Of a stretch of 64,000 nucleotides of DNA, positions 38,016 through 47,223 are shown one piece after another. The stretch is taken from positions 4,442,001 through 4,506,000 of the forward strand of contig NZ_CP080524.1 of assembly GCF_024746795.1 (NCBI RefSeq), given 5' to 3'. The notes below the pieces were generated by a model. It was not told the DNA's origin. It saw nothing but the letters and a program-made list of their open reading frames with translations, and did not search any database. Numbering within the stretch: position 1 is the stretch's first letter; each line of letters starts with the position of its first letter. Position numbers and translations under genes: made by a program. This DNA comes from Mesorhizobium sp. AR10 (GTDB lineage Bacteria; Pseudomonadota; Alphaproteobacteria; Rhizobiales; Rhizobiaceae).

Positions 38016-40202
38016 TCAGGCCGCCGACCGCCGCCGTCCCGGCCACGGATTCCCCGGCGTCTCGTGACCAATCGGCGTCACCAGCGTCAGGTCGGGATAG
38101 CCGCTCTCGATCAGCTTGACCGCAGCCTGCGCCACCTCGTCATCCGACTCCAGCATGGAGAGGAAGACCTCGGTGCCCTCGCCCACCAGACGGCTGATGC
38201 CTTGCGCGTCGGCGGGTCCGCATTCGACGATGACCAGATCGTATGCGGTGGTCAGCGACTGCATGATGATCGGCAACCTGTCGGCGGCACGCATGGCGCG
38301 AACCGGATCGGCTGTCCCGACGGGAATGACGTGGCAGTCCGAATAGAGATCGGGATGGATGACGTCGCTGAACTGCGCTTCGGAGGCGAGCAGATTGGTG
38401 ATGCCCGGGAAAAGCCCGCTGTCCAGCATCGGCCGCGAGGCGGCACCCGAAGCGGTGAGATCGAGCAGCAGCACGCGCAAGCCGGCGTCGGAGACTTCGC
38501 GCGCCACCAGAACCGCCGTGGCGGCCGCCTCGTCGCCTTCCGGCGAAACGAAGATGGCGCGGGCCGCGCCGCTGGCGATCAGTTTTTCCGCTGCCTTCTC
38601 GACATCGATCTCGCCGAGTCTGGAGCGGACAGGTTCGGCGTCCCCGGCGGTCGTTTCCGCCACGGCAGCCGCTCCTTGCGGCTCCGCCTCGGCTTCGGCC
38701 ACTGCGTGATGATCGCCGGCTTCCGCGATCTCGACAATCGCGGGCTCCTGCTGGGCAGCCGGCATCGCAACCTGCTCGATGCGCTCGAAGCTGGCGCCGG
38801 GGGCCGGGCGCATGGCGCGGCCCGAAAACAATTCCTGGAGAAGCGTCACGATCGCCATCAGCAGCAGCGAGCCGACGAAGGCCGCGCTGACGATCGGGAC
38901 GATCTTCGGGAAATAGGGCTCGGAGGGCTTCCGCGCGTCGGAAAACACACTGGCATCGACCGGCAGGTAGTTACGAACCTTGCGCGAGGATGCTTCACGG
39001 AAGCTGGTCATGTAGGATTCGAGTTGCTGGCGCCGGGCGGTCGCTTCGCGCTGCAGCGCATCGAGTTCGACCTGCTCTTCGCCGGCGCGCGCCGATGCGG
39101 CCTTCAGCGTGTTGACGTCTGATATGAGCTGGTTTTCGCGGGCCTGTGCGGTCTGCGCCTGCGTCAGCAGCCCCTTCATGATCTTTTGCGCCTCGTTGCG
39201 GATCTGGCCATCGAGATCGGCGAGCTGCGACTTCAGCGCCCGGATACGCGGATGGTTGTCGAGCAGTGTCGTGGAAAGATCGGCAATGTTGGTCTTCAGT
39301 TCGACCTGCCGCTCGCGCAGGCGCTGGATCAGATCGGAAGACAGCACCTCCGGTACGGCATCCAGCGAGCCGCCATTCTGCAATGCCCTGCGCACGCTGT
39401 CGGCGGTTGCTTCCGCCGAAGCGCGGTTGGCGCGCACGCGCGACAGTTCGGTCGACAGTTCGGACAATTGTTGCGTCGCCAGCACCGCATTGTTGCCGCC
39501 CATAAAGAGGCCCGACTCGGCACGGTAGTTGGCGACCTTGGCCTCGGCATCCCTGACCTGCTTCTGCAGCTCGGTAATTTCCGGCCCCAGAAAGGCGGTG
39601 GCGGCAGAATTCGAATCGGTCTTCGCCTTGCCCTGGTAGGCGATGTAGGCGGCGGCGATGGCGTTGGCGATGACGGCGGCAAGCTCGGGATCCTCGGAGG
39701 AAAATTCGATGGCGATGGCGCGCGTTTTTTCAACGCTGTAGACGTTGAGCTTCTCGCGCATCTTCTCCAGCACGCGCTCTTCCTGCGGAACCTCTTCGGG
39801 ATCGCTTTTGAGGCCGGCAATGACGAGAAAACGGCTCAACGGCGACATGTTGACGGCGTCGTCGAACTCGGGGAGCCGTGCCAGATTGAGATTCACGGCC
39901 ACCTGATTGAGAATGTCGGAGGAAGAGGAAATAACCTGGACCTCGGTGGCCACACCTTCCGCATCGAGGACAGGCTTGTCGTCGTCATTGGTGCCGGCAG
40001 GTCGGGTGAAGGCCGATTCGTTCATCTGGATCTTCAGCATGGCCGCGGCCTTGTAGTGCGGCGTGGCAAGCCAGGCGAGCACGAATGCCAGGCCGGCAAC
40101 GGCCAGAGCCACCACGAGAATACGCAGCCAGTTCCTCGCAAGACTTGCGAAGAGTTGCCTGAGATCGATATCGACGTCTGCGGCCGCGGACTGAACGGAC
40201 AT
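38016..40202 (-). CDS. Wzz/GumC-type polysaccharide co-polymerase with degenerate kinase domain
   Basis: A 728-residue inner-membrane chain-length protein. The Wzz domain runs from about residue 12, with membrane spans near 24-45 and 430-452, a long periplasmic coiled-coil region between them, and the Pro-rich motif SEPYFPKIVP before the second span. After residue 550 comes a bacterial-tyrosine-kinase-like domain, but the Walker A Lys/Ser-Thr are lost (SPEGDEAAATAVLV), Walker A' is LLDLTASG, Walker B reads VIVECGP, and no tyrosine-rich tail is present. It can set export and length control but should not autophosphorylate. Start MSVQSAAADVDIDLRQL at 40202. Confidence 0.92.
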   Translation of the reverse strand: MSVQSAAADVDIDLRQLFASLARNWLRILVVALAVAGLAFVLAWLATPHYKAAAMLKIQMNESAFTRPAGTNDDDKPVLDAEGVATEVQVISSSSDILNQVAVNLNLARLPEFDDAVNMSPLSRFLVIAGLKSDPEEVPQEERVLEKMREKLNVYSVEKTRAIAIEFSSEDPELAAVIANAIAAAYIAYQGKAKTDSNSAATAFLGPEITELQKQVRDAEAKVANYRAESGLFMGGNNAVLATQQLSELSTELSRVRANRASAEATADSVRRALQNGGSLDAVPEVLSSDLIQRLRERQVELKTNIADLSTTLLDNHPRIRALKSQLADLDGQIRNEAQKIMKGLLTQAQTAQARENQLISDVNTLKAASARAGEEQVELDALQREATARRQQLESYMTSFREASSRKVRNYLPVDASVFSDARKPSEPYFPKIVPIVSAAFVGSLLLMAIVTLLQELFSGRAMRPAPGASFERIEQVAMPAAQQEPAIVEIAEAGDHHAVAEAEAEPQGAAAVAETTAGDAEPVRSRLGEIDVEKAAEKLIASGAARAIFVSPEGDEAAATAVLVAREVSDAGLRVLLLDLTASGAASRPMLDSGLFPGITNLLASEAQFSDVIHPDLYSDCHVIPVGTADPVRAMRAADRLPIIMQSLTTAYDLVIVECGPADAQGISRLVGEGTEVFLSMLESDDEVAQAAVKLIESGYPDLTLVTPIGHETPGNPWPGRRRSAA

Positions 40203-40449
40203 GCATTCCTGCTCCGGAACTTGAGTCTAGTCTGCACCGTAAACAACTATGGTAACTCAGCCGTTAAGATCGAGGTAAGCACCCGTCAGGGTTTGGTGAC
40301 GGGCGGCAAACAAAGACCGGAAAACGAGCCGCATCGGCCGCGCACCTTTACCGGCCATTAACCCTAACGGGATGATAACGACGTCAGTTCCCTTAAGGTT
40401 TGCCGCGCAGTGTCCAGGCGGCCAGAGCGATGAAGGTACGTGTCCGGTC
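40203..40449. promoter_or_regulatory. Divergent promoter region of the polysaccharide locus
   Basis: 247 bases between the co-polymerase gene and the exporter gene, presumably with both promoters. A palindrome CCCGTCA-N8-TGACGGG (40282-40303) lies near the middle and is a candidate operator or hairpin. No clear -10/-35 pair could be assigned. Confidence 0.4.
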
Positions 40450-41013
40450 ATGAAAAGCACTGCTTCCCTGTTTCGTGCTCTGGTTGCCGTGTCGATGCTT
40501 GCCGGCTGCTCCAGCTACCGTCCAACCCCTGCCGCGTTCCATCAAGCGCTCGACCAGCCCTACCGGCTCGGCGCCGGCGACCGCGTCCGCGTCACCGTGT
40601 TCGAGCAGGACGGATTGACCAACACCTACAGCGTCGACCAGTCCGGCTACCTCTCCTTCCCGCTGGTCGGCGCCGTGCCGGCACGCGGTCACACGGCCCA
40701 GCAACTCGAGGGCGAACTCGCCGACAAGTTGCGGCAGGGCTATCTGCGCGATCCGGATGTGTCGGTCGAGATCGACCGCTACCGGCCGATCTTCGTCATG
40801 GGTGAAGTGGGTGCTGCCGGTCAGTATTCCTACGTGCCCGGCCTGACAGTGCAGAAAGCGATCGCCATCGCCGGCGGCTTCACCCCGCGCGCCAACCAGG
40901 AAAGCGTCGACATCACCCGCGACATCAACGGCAAGGTGATGACCGGGCGTGTGGTCACGTCAGACCCGCTGCTGCCCGGCGATACCGTCTACGTCCGCGA
41001 ACGCCTGTTCTAG
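40450..41013 (+). CDS. Polysaccharide export outer-membrane lipoprotein (OPX family)
   Basis: A 187-residue short Wza relative. The signal sequence ends in the lipobox LAGC at residues 17-20, so Cys20 is lipidated. The Poly_export domain follows (YRLGAGDRVRVTVFEQDGL, DQSGYLSFPLVG) and one SLBB-type domain (FVMGEVGAAGQYSYVPGLTV). Its length, without the extra SLBB domains and C-terminal helix of Wza, matches short OPX proteins such as HfsD/UppC types. Starts the plus-strand operon exporter - GT - sugar transferase - polymerase. Confidence 0.92.
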   Translation: MKSTASLFRALVAVSMLAGCSSYRPTPAAFHQALDQPYRLGAGDRVRVTVFEQDGLTNTYSVDQSGYLSFPLVGAVPARGHTAQQLEGELADKLRQGYLRDPDVSVEIDRYRPIFVMGEVGAAGQYSYVPGLTVQKAIAIAGGFTPRANQESVDITRDINGKVMTGRVVTSDPLLPGDTVYVRERLF

Positions 41014-41018
41014 ACCAC

Positions 41019-42197
41019 GTGGCGGACACACTCAGGATCGTCCATTGCTTTCGCTCACCCGTCGGAGGGATATTCCGGCATGTGCGCGACCTCACCGAGG
41101 CGCAGCTCGCCGCCGGTCATTCCGTCGGCATCGTCTGCGATTCGACCACCGGCGGCGAATTCGAGGAGCGGCTGTTCGCGCAAATGAAGGACAGCCTGGC
41201 GCTCGGCATCCATCGCACGCCGATGCAGCGGCATGTCGGGCCGGGCGACCTCGCGTCGGCCTGGCGCACTTACAGAATCATCAAGGAATTGCGGCCGGAC
41301 GTGCTCCACGGGCACGGCGCCAAGGGTGGCGCCTATGCCCGCCTGTTCGGCTCATTGTTGCGGGTATCAAGGTCTCGCGTCGCCCGCCTTTATTCGCCGC
41401 ATGGCGGCTCTCTCCACTATGACGAGAACACGACCACGGGGAAGCTGTTCTTCGCGCTCGAACGCTTCATGGGACGCTTCACCGACTACCTGCTGTTCGT
41501 CTCCGACTATGAGAGACGAACCTATCGCAGGAAGGTCGGCGAGCCGCCTGTACCCAATAGCCTGGTCTACAACGGCCTGCGCGCCGCGGAATTCGAGCAG
41601 GTCGCGACCCAACCGGACGCGGCCGATCTCCTCTATATCGGCATGATGCGCGATCTGAAGGGACCCGACATCTTCATCGATGCGCTGGCGCTGGCCGCAA
41701 TGCGGCTTGGCCGGCCGGTCGCCGCGGTGATGGTCGGCGACGGCGATGACCTGCCGCGCTACCATGCGCAGGTGAAGCGGCTGGGGCTCGACGACCATGT
41801 CCGCTTCCTGCCGCCGATGCAGGCGCGCGAGGCCTTTGCACTGGCGCACATGGTTGTCGTTCCTTCGCGCGCCGAAGCGATGCCCTATATCGTGCTGGAG
41901 ACGCTGGCCGCCGGGCGGCCGATGATCGCCACCGCCGTCGGCGGCATACCGGAAATTTTCGGCGCCGGCTCGCCTGCCCTGATCCGGCCCGACCCGCGCC
42001 AACTCAGCGACAAGGTGAGCGAGGCGCTGGCCGACCCCGGCGCTTACATCAGCCTGATGCCGGATACCGCCAGCCTCAAGGCGCGCTTCGGCGCCGACGT
42101 CATGGCCGCCGAGATCGAGAAGGCCTATTTCGCCGCTCTCGGCCGCCAGCCACTGGGGACCGCTCCAAAGCCACCTGTTGCTTCAAGGCTTTCTTAG
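41019..42197 (+). CDS. Glycosyltransferase family 4
   Basis: A 392-residue GT-B fold enzyme beginning with GTG 5 bases after the exporter stop. N-terminal acceptor domain: RIVHCFRSPVGGIFRHVRDL; C-terminal donor domain: LLYIGMMRDLKGPDIFI and VVPSRAEAMPYIVLETLAAGRP with the E-x7-E motif of retaining GT4 enzymes. It likely adds a sugar to the lipid-linked repeat unit in the cytoplasm. No ribosome site of note. Confidence 0.92.
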   Translation: MADTLRIVHCFRSPVGGIFRHVRDLTEAQLAAGHSVGIVCDSTTGGEFEERLFAQMKDSLALGIHRTPMQRHVGPGDLASAWRTYRIIKELRPDVLHGHGAKGGAYARLFGSLLRVSRSRVARLYSPHGGSLHYDENTTTGKLFFALERFMGRFTDYLLFVSDYERRTYRRKVGEPPVPNSLVYNGLRAAEFEQVATQPDAADLLYIGMMRDLKGPDIFIDALALAAMRLGRPVAAVMVGDGDDLPRYHAQVKRLGLDDHVRFLPPMQAREAFALAHMVVVPSRAEAMPYIVLETLAAGRPMIATAVGGIPEIFGAGSPALIRPDPRQLSDKVSEALADPGAYISLMPDTASLKARFGADVMAAEIEKAYFAALGRQPLGTAPKPPVASRLS

Positions 42198-42241
42198 CTC
42201 TCTTTTGCTATTCACGTGAAGCAAGCTCGCGGGAAGTTCCA

Positions 42242-43777
42242 ATGAAGGAAATCGACCCTGCGCGCCGCTTTTCGGCCGATGCGGTGCGCAAATTCGACGG
42301 TCCTGCCGAAGGCGACACGCCCGGCAGCCTGAACAACGTTGCCCGACAGGTCGCCTCGCAGTATCGGCGCGATACGATGTCGCCGATCATGGTCAGCGGC
42401 GTGTTGCGCATGGTCGAATTCGGGCTGCTGTTCCTGTCCGGCCTCGGCCTCTATTTCCACTATGTCGGCTTCTTCACCTATCTGGCCTGGCAATATCCGC
42501 TGACCATTGCCGCCGCCTCGTTGGTCGCCGTGGTGCTGCTCGACGTCAGCGACTGCTATCAGATCGTCGCCTTGCTGCGGCCGATCGCCAATTTCGGCCG
42601 CATGCTTATGGTCTGGGCCGGCACCTACGCCTTGATGGCGCTGACGGCCTTCACCCTGAAGATATCGGAGGACTATTCGCGCCTGCTGTTCGGCACCTGG
42701 TTCGTGGTCGGCTTCGTGCTGATCTTCGGCCTCAGGCTGGTGATGTCGAAGCTGATCCGGAGCTGGGCGCGCGACGGGCGCATGGAGCGCCGCGCCGTCA
42801 TCGTCGGCGGCGGCAAGGCAGCGGAAATGCTTATCCGCTCGGTCGAAAAGCAGCCCTACAACGACATCCGTATCTGCGGCATCTTCGACGACCGCGACGA
42901 CAAGCGCTCACCGCCGATCGTTGCCGGCTATCCGAAGCTTGGCAACATTTCCGAATTGATCGAATTCGCCCGCATCGCCCGCATCGACATGCTGATCGTC
43001 TCGCTGCCGCTGACCGCCGAAACGCGCGTCCTGCAGCTGTTGAAGAAGTTGTGGGTGCTGCCGGTCGATATCCGGCTGTCGGCGCACTCGAACGCACTGC
43101 AGTTCCGCCCGCGCGCCTATTCCTACATCGGCTCGGTGCCGATGCTCGACATCTTCGACAAGCCGATCAACGACTGGGATTCGGTGGCCAAACGCGCCTT
43201 CGACATCGTCTTCTCGATCATCGGCATCGTCCTGTTCTCACCAGTCATGCTGGCCACGGCCATCGCCATCAAACTCGACAGCAAGGGACCGGTGCTGTTT
43301 CGCCAGAAGCGGCACGGCTTCAACAACGAGGTCGTCGAGGTCTACAAGTTCCGGTCGATGTACACCGACCGGGCTGATCCGACCGCCAAACAGACGGTGA
43401 CCAAGAACGATCCGCGCGTGACTCGCGTCGGCCGCTTCATCCGCAAGAGCTCGATCGACGAACTGCCGCAGTTCTTCAACTCGCTGCTGGGTTCGCTGTC
43501 GCTGGTCGGTCCGCGCCCACACGCCATTGCCGCCCAGTCGCACAACCTGCTCTATAACGAAGTGGTCGACGGCTATTTCGCCCGCCACAAGGTCAAGCCC
43601 GGCGTTACCGGCTGGGCGCAGATCAACGGCTGGCGCGGCGAGATGGACACCAACGAGAAGATCCGGATGCGGACGGAATTCGACCTCCATTACATCGAGA
43701 ACTGGTCGCTGCTGTTCGACTTGCGGATCCTGCTGCTGACGCCGATGCGGCTGCTCAACACGGAAAACGCGTATTGA
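42242..43777 (+). CDS. Undecaprenyl-phosphate sugar phosphotransferase (WcaJ/HfsE type)
   Basis: A 511-residue initiating transferase that loads the first sugar phosphate onto undecaprenyl phosphate. N-terminal four to five membrane helices (about residues 60-170) and a CoA_binding_3-like domain (RRAVIVGGGKAAEMLIRS) precede the catalytic part: KRAFDIVFSIIGIVLFSP membrane entry, QKRHGFNN, EVYKFRSMYTD, SSIDELPQFFNSLLGSLSLVGPRP. These are the hallmarks of WcaJ/UppE/HfsE. Next gene overlaps its stop by 4 bases. Confidence 0.94.
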   Translation: MKEIDPARRFSADAVRKFDGPAEGDTPGSLNNVARQVASQYRRDTMSPIMVSGVLRMVEFGLLFLSGLGLYFHYVGFFTYLAWQYPLTIAAASLVAVVLLDVSDCYQIVALLRPIANFGRMLMVWAGTYALMALTAFTLKISEDYSRLLFGTWFVVGFVLIFGLRLVMSKLIRSWARDGRMERRAVIVGGGKAAEMLIRSVEKQPYNDIRICGIFDDRDDKRSPPIVAGYPKLGNISELIEFARIARIDMLIVSLPLTAETRVLQLLKKLWVLPVDIRLSAHSNALQFRPRAYSYIGSVPMLDIFDKPINDWDSVAKRAFDIVFSIIGIVLFSPVMLATAIAIKLDSKGPVLFRQKRHGFNNEVVEVYKFRSMYTDRADPTAKQTVTKNDPRVTRVGRFIRKSSIDELPQFFNSLLGSLSLVGPRPHAIAAQSHNLLYNEVVDGYFARHKVKPGVTGWAQINGWRGEMDTNEKIRMRTEFDLHYIENWSLLFDLRILLLTPMRLLNTENAY

Positions 43778-45087
43778 GCGCGGTTTCCCACGAGCTGCCA
43801 CCGGCCGCGGTCAACACGTTGCCGCCTTCGGCGGTCAACGCCAAGCTGATCGCGCTGATTGCGTCAGGCGCGGTTTTCCTCGGCGTCTTTCTCTCAGGCT
43901 TCGTCATCGACGAACCGGCGCCCTACGATCTCTACATGGTCGGACTGATCGCGGTTTGGGCGCTGTTTGGCCTGCGCATATCGCGCGCGGCGGTGCCGCT
44001 GCTGGTGCTGCTGGTGACGATGAACATCGGTGGCATGATCTCGATGACGCAGATGTCGGACCTCGCCAGCACGCCGCTCTATCTCTCCGTCTCGCTGTTC
44101 CTCGCCTTCACCGCGGTGTTCTTCGCCTCGGTGACAGCCGTCCAGCCCAGCCTATACCGGCTGATCTTCTTCGCCTATGTCGTCTCCGCGGTGCTGACCT
44201 CGCTGCTCGGCATTGCTGGCTATTTCCACGCCTTCCCCGGCGCCGAGATCTTCACCAAATACGACCGCGCCGCCGGCGCCTTCCAGGATCCGAACGTGTT
44301 CGGGCCGTTCCTGGTGCTACCCGGCATCTATCTGCTCTATCTCCTGCTGACGGGGTCGATCGCGCGCATGCCGCTGCTGGCGGTGCCGCTGCTGATCATC
44401 ACCGCCGGCATCTTCTTCTCCTTCTCGCGCGGCGCCTGGGGCATGTTCGCCGTCTCGGCGATCCTGCTCACCGGCGCCCTGTTCCTGCAAAGCGCCAGCG
44501 GCAAATTCCGGCTGCGCGTCGTTGTCATGACCATTGTAGCCATCGCGCTGCTGGTCATCGCGATGGTCGTCATCCTGCAGCTTCCCGGCGTGTCCGAAAT
44601 GTTTTCCAGCCGCGCCCAGCTGGAACAGAGCTATGACAGCGCCCGCCTCGGCCGCTTCGCCCGCTACGCGATCGGCTTTGAGATGGCGCTGGAACATCCG
44701 TTCGGCATCGGCCCGCTGGTCTTCGGCACGATCTTTGGCGAAGACACCCACGACATCTGGCTGAAGATGCTGATGGACTATGGCTGGCTCGGCTTCGTCT
44801 CTTTCCTGGCGCTGACCTTGTGGACGATAGCAGCCGGCTTCCGCATTCTCCTGCGCGACCGGCCATGGCAGCCCTATCTTCTGTGCGCCTATGTCGCCTT
44901 CATCGGCAATATCGGGCTCGGCACCTTCATCGACATCGATCACTGGCGCCACCTCTATCTGCTGCTTGGCCTGATCTGGGGCGCCATCGCGCTCGAATAC
45001 CGCCACCAGCGGCAGTTGCGACCGGCGGCGCTGCCGGCGCCTGCGGGGCCAATTCCATCAGGCAGGAAAGCCGCCGAATTCGGTTGA
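43774..45087 (+). CDS. O-antigen ligase/Wzy-type polymerase
   Basis: A 437-residue membrane protein with about 11 helices. The Wzy_C region includes AAGAFQDPNVFGPFLVLPGI, FFSFSRGAWGMFAVSA and the large periplasmic loop ending GEDTHDIWLKMLMDYGWLGF, the signature H-x-D/N region of O-antigen ligases and polymerases. It likely polymerises or transfers the repeat unit at the periplasmic face. TTG start at 43774 overlaps the previous stop (TTGA). The last codons overlap the promoter of tRNA-Pro. Confidence 0.9.
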   Translation: MSAVSHELPPAAVNTLPPSAVNAKLIALIASGAVFLGVFLSGFVIDEPAPYDLYMVGLIAVWALFGLRISRAAVPLLVLLVTMNIGGMISMTQMSDLASTPLYLSVSLFLAFTAVFFASVTAVQPSLYRLIFFAYVVSAVLTSLLGIAGYFHAFPGAEIFTKYDRAAGAFQDPNVFGPFLVLPGIYLLYLLLTGSIARMPLLAVPLLIITAGIFFSFSRGAWGMFAVSAILLTGALFLQSASGKFRLRVVVMTIVAIALLVIAMVVILQLPGVSEMFSSRAQLEQSYDSARLGRFARYAIGFEMALEHPFGIGPLVFGTIFGEDTHDIWLKMLMDYGWLGFVSFLALTLWTIAAGFRILLRDRPWQPYLLCAYVAFIGNIGLGTFIDIDHWRHLYLLLGLIWGAIALEYRHQRQLRPAALPAPAGPIPSGRKAAEFG

Positions 45088-45112
45088 CCCGAACCGGGTT
45101 ATCACGATACAT
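45084..45112 (+). promoter_or_regulatory. Candidate promoter of tRNA-Pro
   Basis: TTGACC (45084-45089), 17-base spacer, ATACAT (45107-45112), ending 11 bases before the tRNA. The -35 overlaps the stop codon of the polymerase gene. Confidence 0.5.
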
Positions 45113-45123
45113 CGCGACCGGTC

Positions 45124-45200
<77 letters not shown>

Positions 45201-45230
45201 ATCAAACCTTGAAATCCCTGGTTCTTATCC

Positions 45231-45256
45231 AAAGGCACCGAATGGTGCCTTTTTCC
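45231..45256 (+). terminator. Intrinsic terminator of tRNA-Pro
   Basis: AAAGGCACC-GAAT-GGTGCCTTTTT: a 9-bp stem with a 4-base loop and a T-run, 30 bases after the tRNA 3' end. Confidence 0.88.
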
Positions 45257-45430
45257 ATTTTCGGGACGAAAGGCACCCAATCTTGATGTGATCTGGGTTG
45301 GACCGGCCTCCCATCTCTGACCGGTGCAATTCCATGGGTTCTTCTGTCGGAAGGCAGAAGTTTCCGACCCGCTCCCGGTCATGGCATTATAGCGCCAAAG
45401 ACCGCCATTGTTACTCGCAGGAGTGCCAGC

Positions 45431-45610
45431 ATGGACAAAAAGGAAGCCGCACAGGAGATAATGCAGATCGTAAAAGGTGAGTTGGCGAGCGCCAAAAGCG
45501 CGGTAGAGGGGCAGCAATCCTGGCGAATGATCGATGAGGCGATGATCAAACTAAGGAGAATCGCTTCCATTTTGGACCACGACAGAGAGCCTCCCAAACC
45601 CGCCAATTGA
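45431..45610 (+). CDS. Small acidic/helical protein, 59 residues
   Basis: A 59-residue protein not recognised: it begins MDKKEAAQEIMQIVKGE and ends DREPPKPAN. It is rich in charged residues and Ala/Ile with heptad-like spacing, so a short helical protein is expected. GGAG lies 8 bases before ATG. First gene after tRNA-Pro and part of the small-gene region. Confidence 0.6.
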   Translation: MDKKEAAQEIMQIVKGELASAKSAVEGQQSWRMIDEAMIKLRRIASILDHDREPPKPAN

Positions 45611-45838
45611 TTTGATTTTCAACCTCGAGCTCCGTCACACACCCCCATGCCTCTCAGGCTCGGCGCGGCAATGGACGATCAGCATGCAGCGACGCTCAAA
45701 TTCTGGAGCGCAAGAAAGCCCTTTGAAAATTGATGTCGCCGTGCCGAGGCCGAATCCCAATGTCTCGGCTAGCCTAGATGGCGCTGAGTTTGGCGAAGCG
45801 GTGGGGGACGCCCCCGCCCTTTGAGCCCCGTCGTGCCG

Positions 45839-46024
45839 CTATTCGGTCTTCGGTGGCACTTCTTTTTTGATTTCTACCGTTGTCGACGTGTCGGCCTTTT
45901 CGACGCTGGCCGTCTTCGTCTGTGTGTCGACCGATGCCTGTACCTTCGAATGCCCGGGGCATTCCGCAGAGGCGGTGGTTACGGATAGGCCCAGCGCGGC
46001 GGCTATTGCGAGGAAAGTTTTCAT
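45839..46024 (-). CDS. Small exported protein, 61 residues
   Basis: Begins MKTFLAIAAALGLSVTTASAECPG: a classical signal peptide with cleavage after ASA (residue 20). The 41-residue mature part is polar, with one Cys and many Thr/Lys/Glu (KTASVEKADTSTTVEIKKE). GAGGAG precedes the ATG. No family recognised; probably a small periplasmic protein. Confidence 0.65.
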   Translation of the reverse strand: MKTFLAIAAALGLSVTTASAECPGHSKVQASVDTQTKTASVEKADTSTTVEIKKEVPPKTE

Positions 46025-46153
46025 CGTCTTCTCCTCTTTCGTTGATGACGCAACGTAACCCGTCTGGTGCCGGCTGCAAAATCACTTTTCAACCCATGCT
46101 AGGTCTTCAATGTCCAGTGGGGTCGACTCCGGCTGTCGGCTAGGGAACGGCGG

Positions 46154-46450
46154 TCATTGCTGAATGGATTTGGCTGGCATTCGAATATCGGTCTGTATTC
46201 CCAGAACGTCAGCTGCCCAATCTCGCATTTCCGGTGAAGCGTTGTCGGATTTTATTATTGACACGGCCAGCGTCGCCATATCGGCGGGCGGCTTTTTGTT
46301 GGCGGTCATATAGGTGAAATAACCGGCCATGATAGCGCATCCAATAGAAACGACCGTTGGGACGAATCTTATGGTCGTCAGAGCTATCGCGCGCCAGCGT
46401 TTGGGCGGGCTGGGTTCTAGAAGCTCATCCTCGTCAACAAGGTCAGTCAT
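46154..46450 (-). CDS. Small single-span membrane protein
   Basis: A 98-residue protein with an acidic N-terminus (MTDLVDEDELLEPS), one membrane helix at about residues 26-46 (TIRFVPTVVSIGCAIMAGYF) and a soluble tail. GAGTGGA lies ahead of the ATG. No family recognised. Low GC relative to the neighbouring operons. Confidence 0.6.
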   Translation of the reverse strand: MTDLVDEDELLEPSPPKRWRAIALTTIRFVPTVVSIGCAIMAGYFTYMTANKKPPADMATLAVSIIKSDNASPEMRDWAADVLGIQTDIRMPAKSIQQ

Positions 46451-46640
46451 TCCACTCTGCCCGCGTGTCGGTAGAACGCCACCTTCAAGGATTACCTACA
46501 TTAGTTAAAATGCGGATAAAGCTTTATCGGGGTATCTCCCCGCCATGTGCATCGCCGCGGCTATCGGCGCGGAGCGCACAAAAAAGCCCGCCAGGGCAAA
46601 CCATGGCGAGCCTTGTTGTACAGACGCCTTGTCGTCGCTG

Positions 46641-46925
46641 CTATGAGACGGATCGATTTTCTGCCGGTTGCATCAGCACGGCTGGAGTGACCAGAGCGCT
46701 TTCCGGAAGTCGGAGCGCAGAGGCGATGCGTCTAAGTTTCGACGGATCAGCATCCTTGCCGTTCTCGATGTCCGCAATCTCGTTGGACGACAGACCGCAC
46801 GTCAGAGAAAGCTCCTCAATGCTATATCCCCTGGTTTCTCGGATGGCCCTGAGGGCGCTATGGTCGGGCGCAACTTCGGTTGCCGCCAGTTCGGAAAAGG
46901 GCTTGCGGTTTGCATTTTGGGGCAT
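46641..46925 (-). CDS. XRE-family helix-turn-helix protein
   Basis: A 94-residue DNA-binding protein. The HTH covers about residues 27-80: LRAIRETRGYSIEELSLTCG, then LSSNEIADIENGKDADPSKLRRIASALR, typical of the Cro/C1 type. ATG 46925 has GGAG upstream; a TTG at 46931 is less likely. Probably a local repressor, possibly of the small exported genes around it. No toxin partner is seen. Confidence 0.75.
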   Translation of the reverse strand: MPQNANRKPFSELAATEVAPDHSALRAIRETRGYSIEELSLTCGLSSNEIADIENGKDADPSKLRRIASALRLPESALVTPAVLMQPAENRSVS

Positions 46926-47223
46926 TGGCAACTCCGTGGGCTGAAAGAGTTAGATCAAATCATGATGTTGCCTGAGACAAGCGGGAGAATGCCCGGTCGT
47001 TAACGATTTGCCAAGAGCCAAAGGAGGCGTCACGGCATCGTGAACCAACAGGGAATGGTGTGTTGTAAACGACGCCCGCCTGCTGCCATGACCTTGTCCC
47101 GATCAAGTTCTTTTGAAGCACCGCGCGACGAATTGTTCGACAGTTTTGGGCCGCTCGCTCGTTAAGCGAGTGTCGCTGGCCAGCCACCCTAGCAGGCCAG
47201 CTTTTCCAGAAGGATCTGACACC

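Noticed and set aside
45612..45824. 70-codon frame downstream of the 59-residue gene
   Set aside because: No ribosome site and no recognisable sequence; low confidence as a gene.
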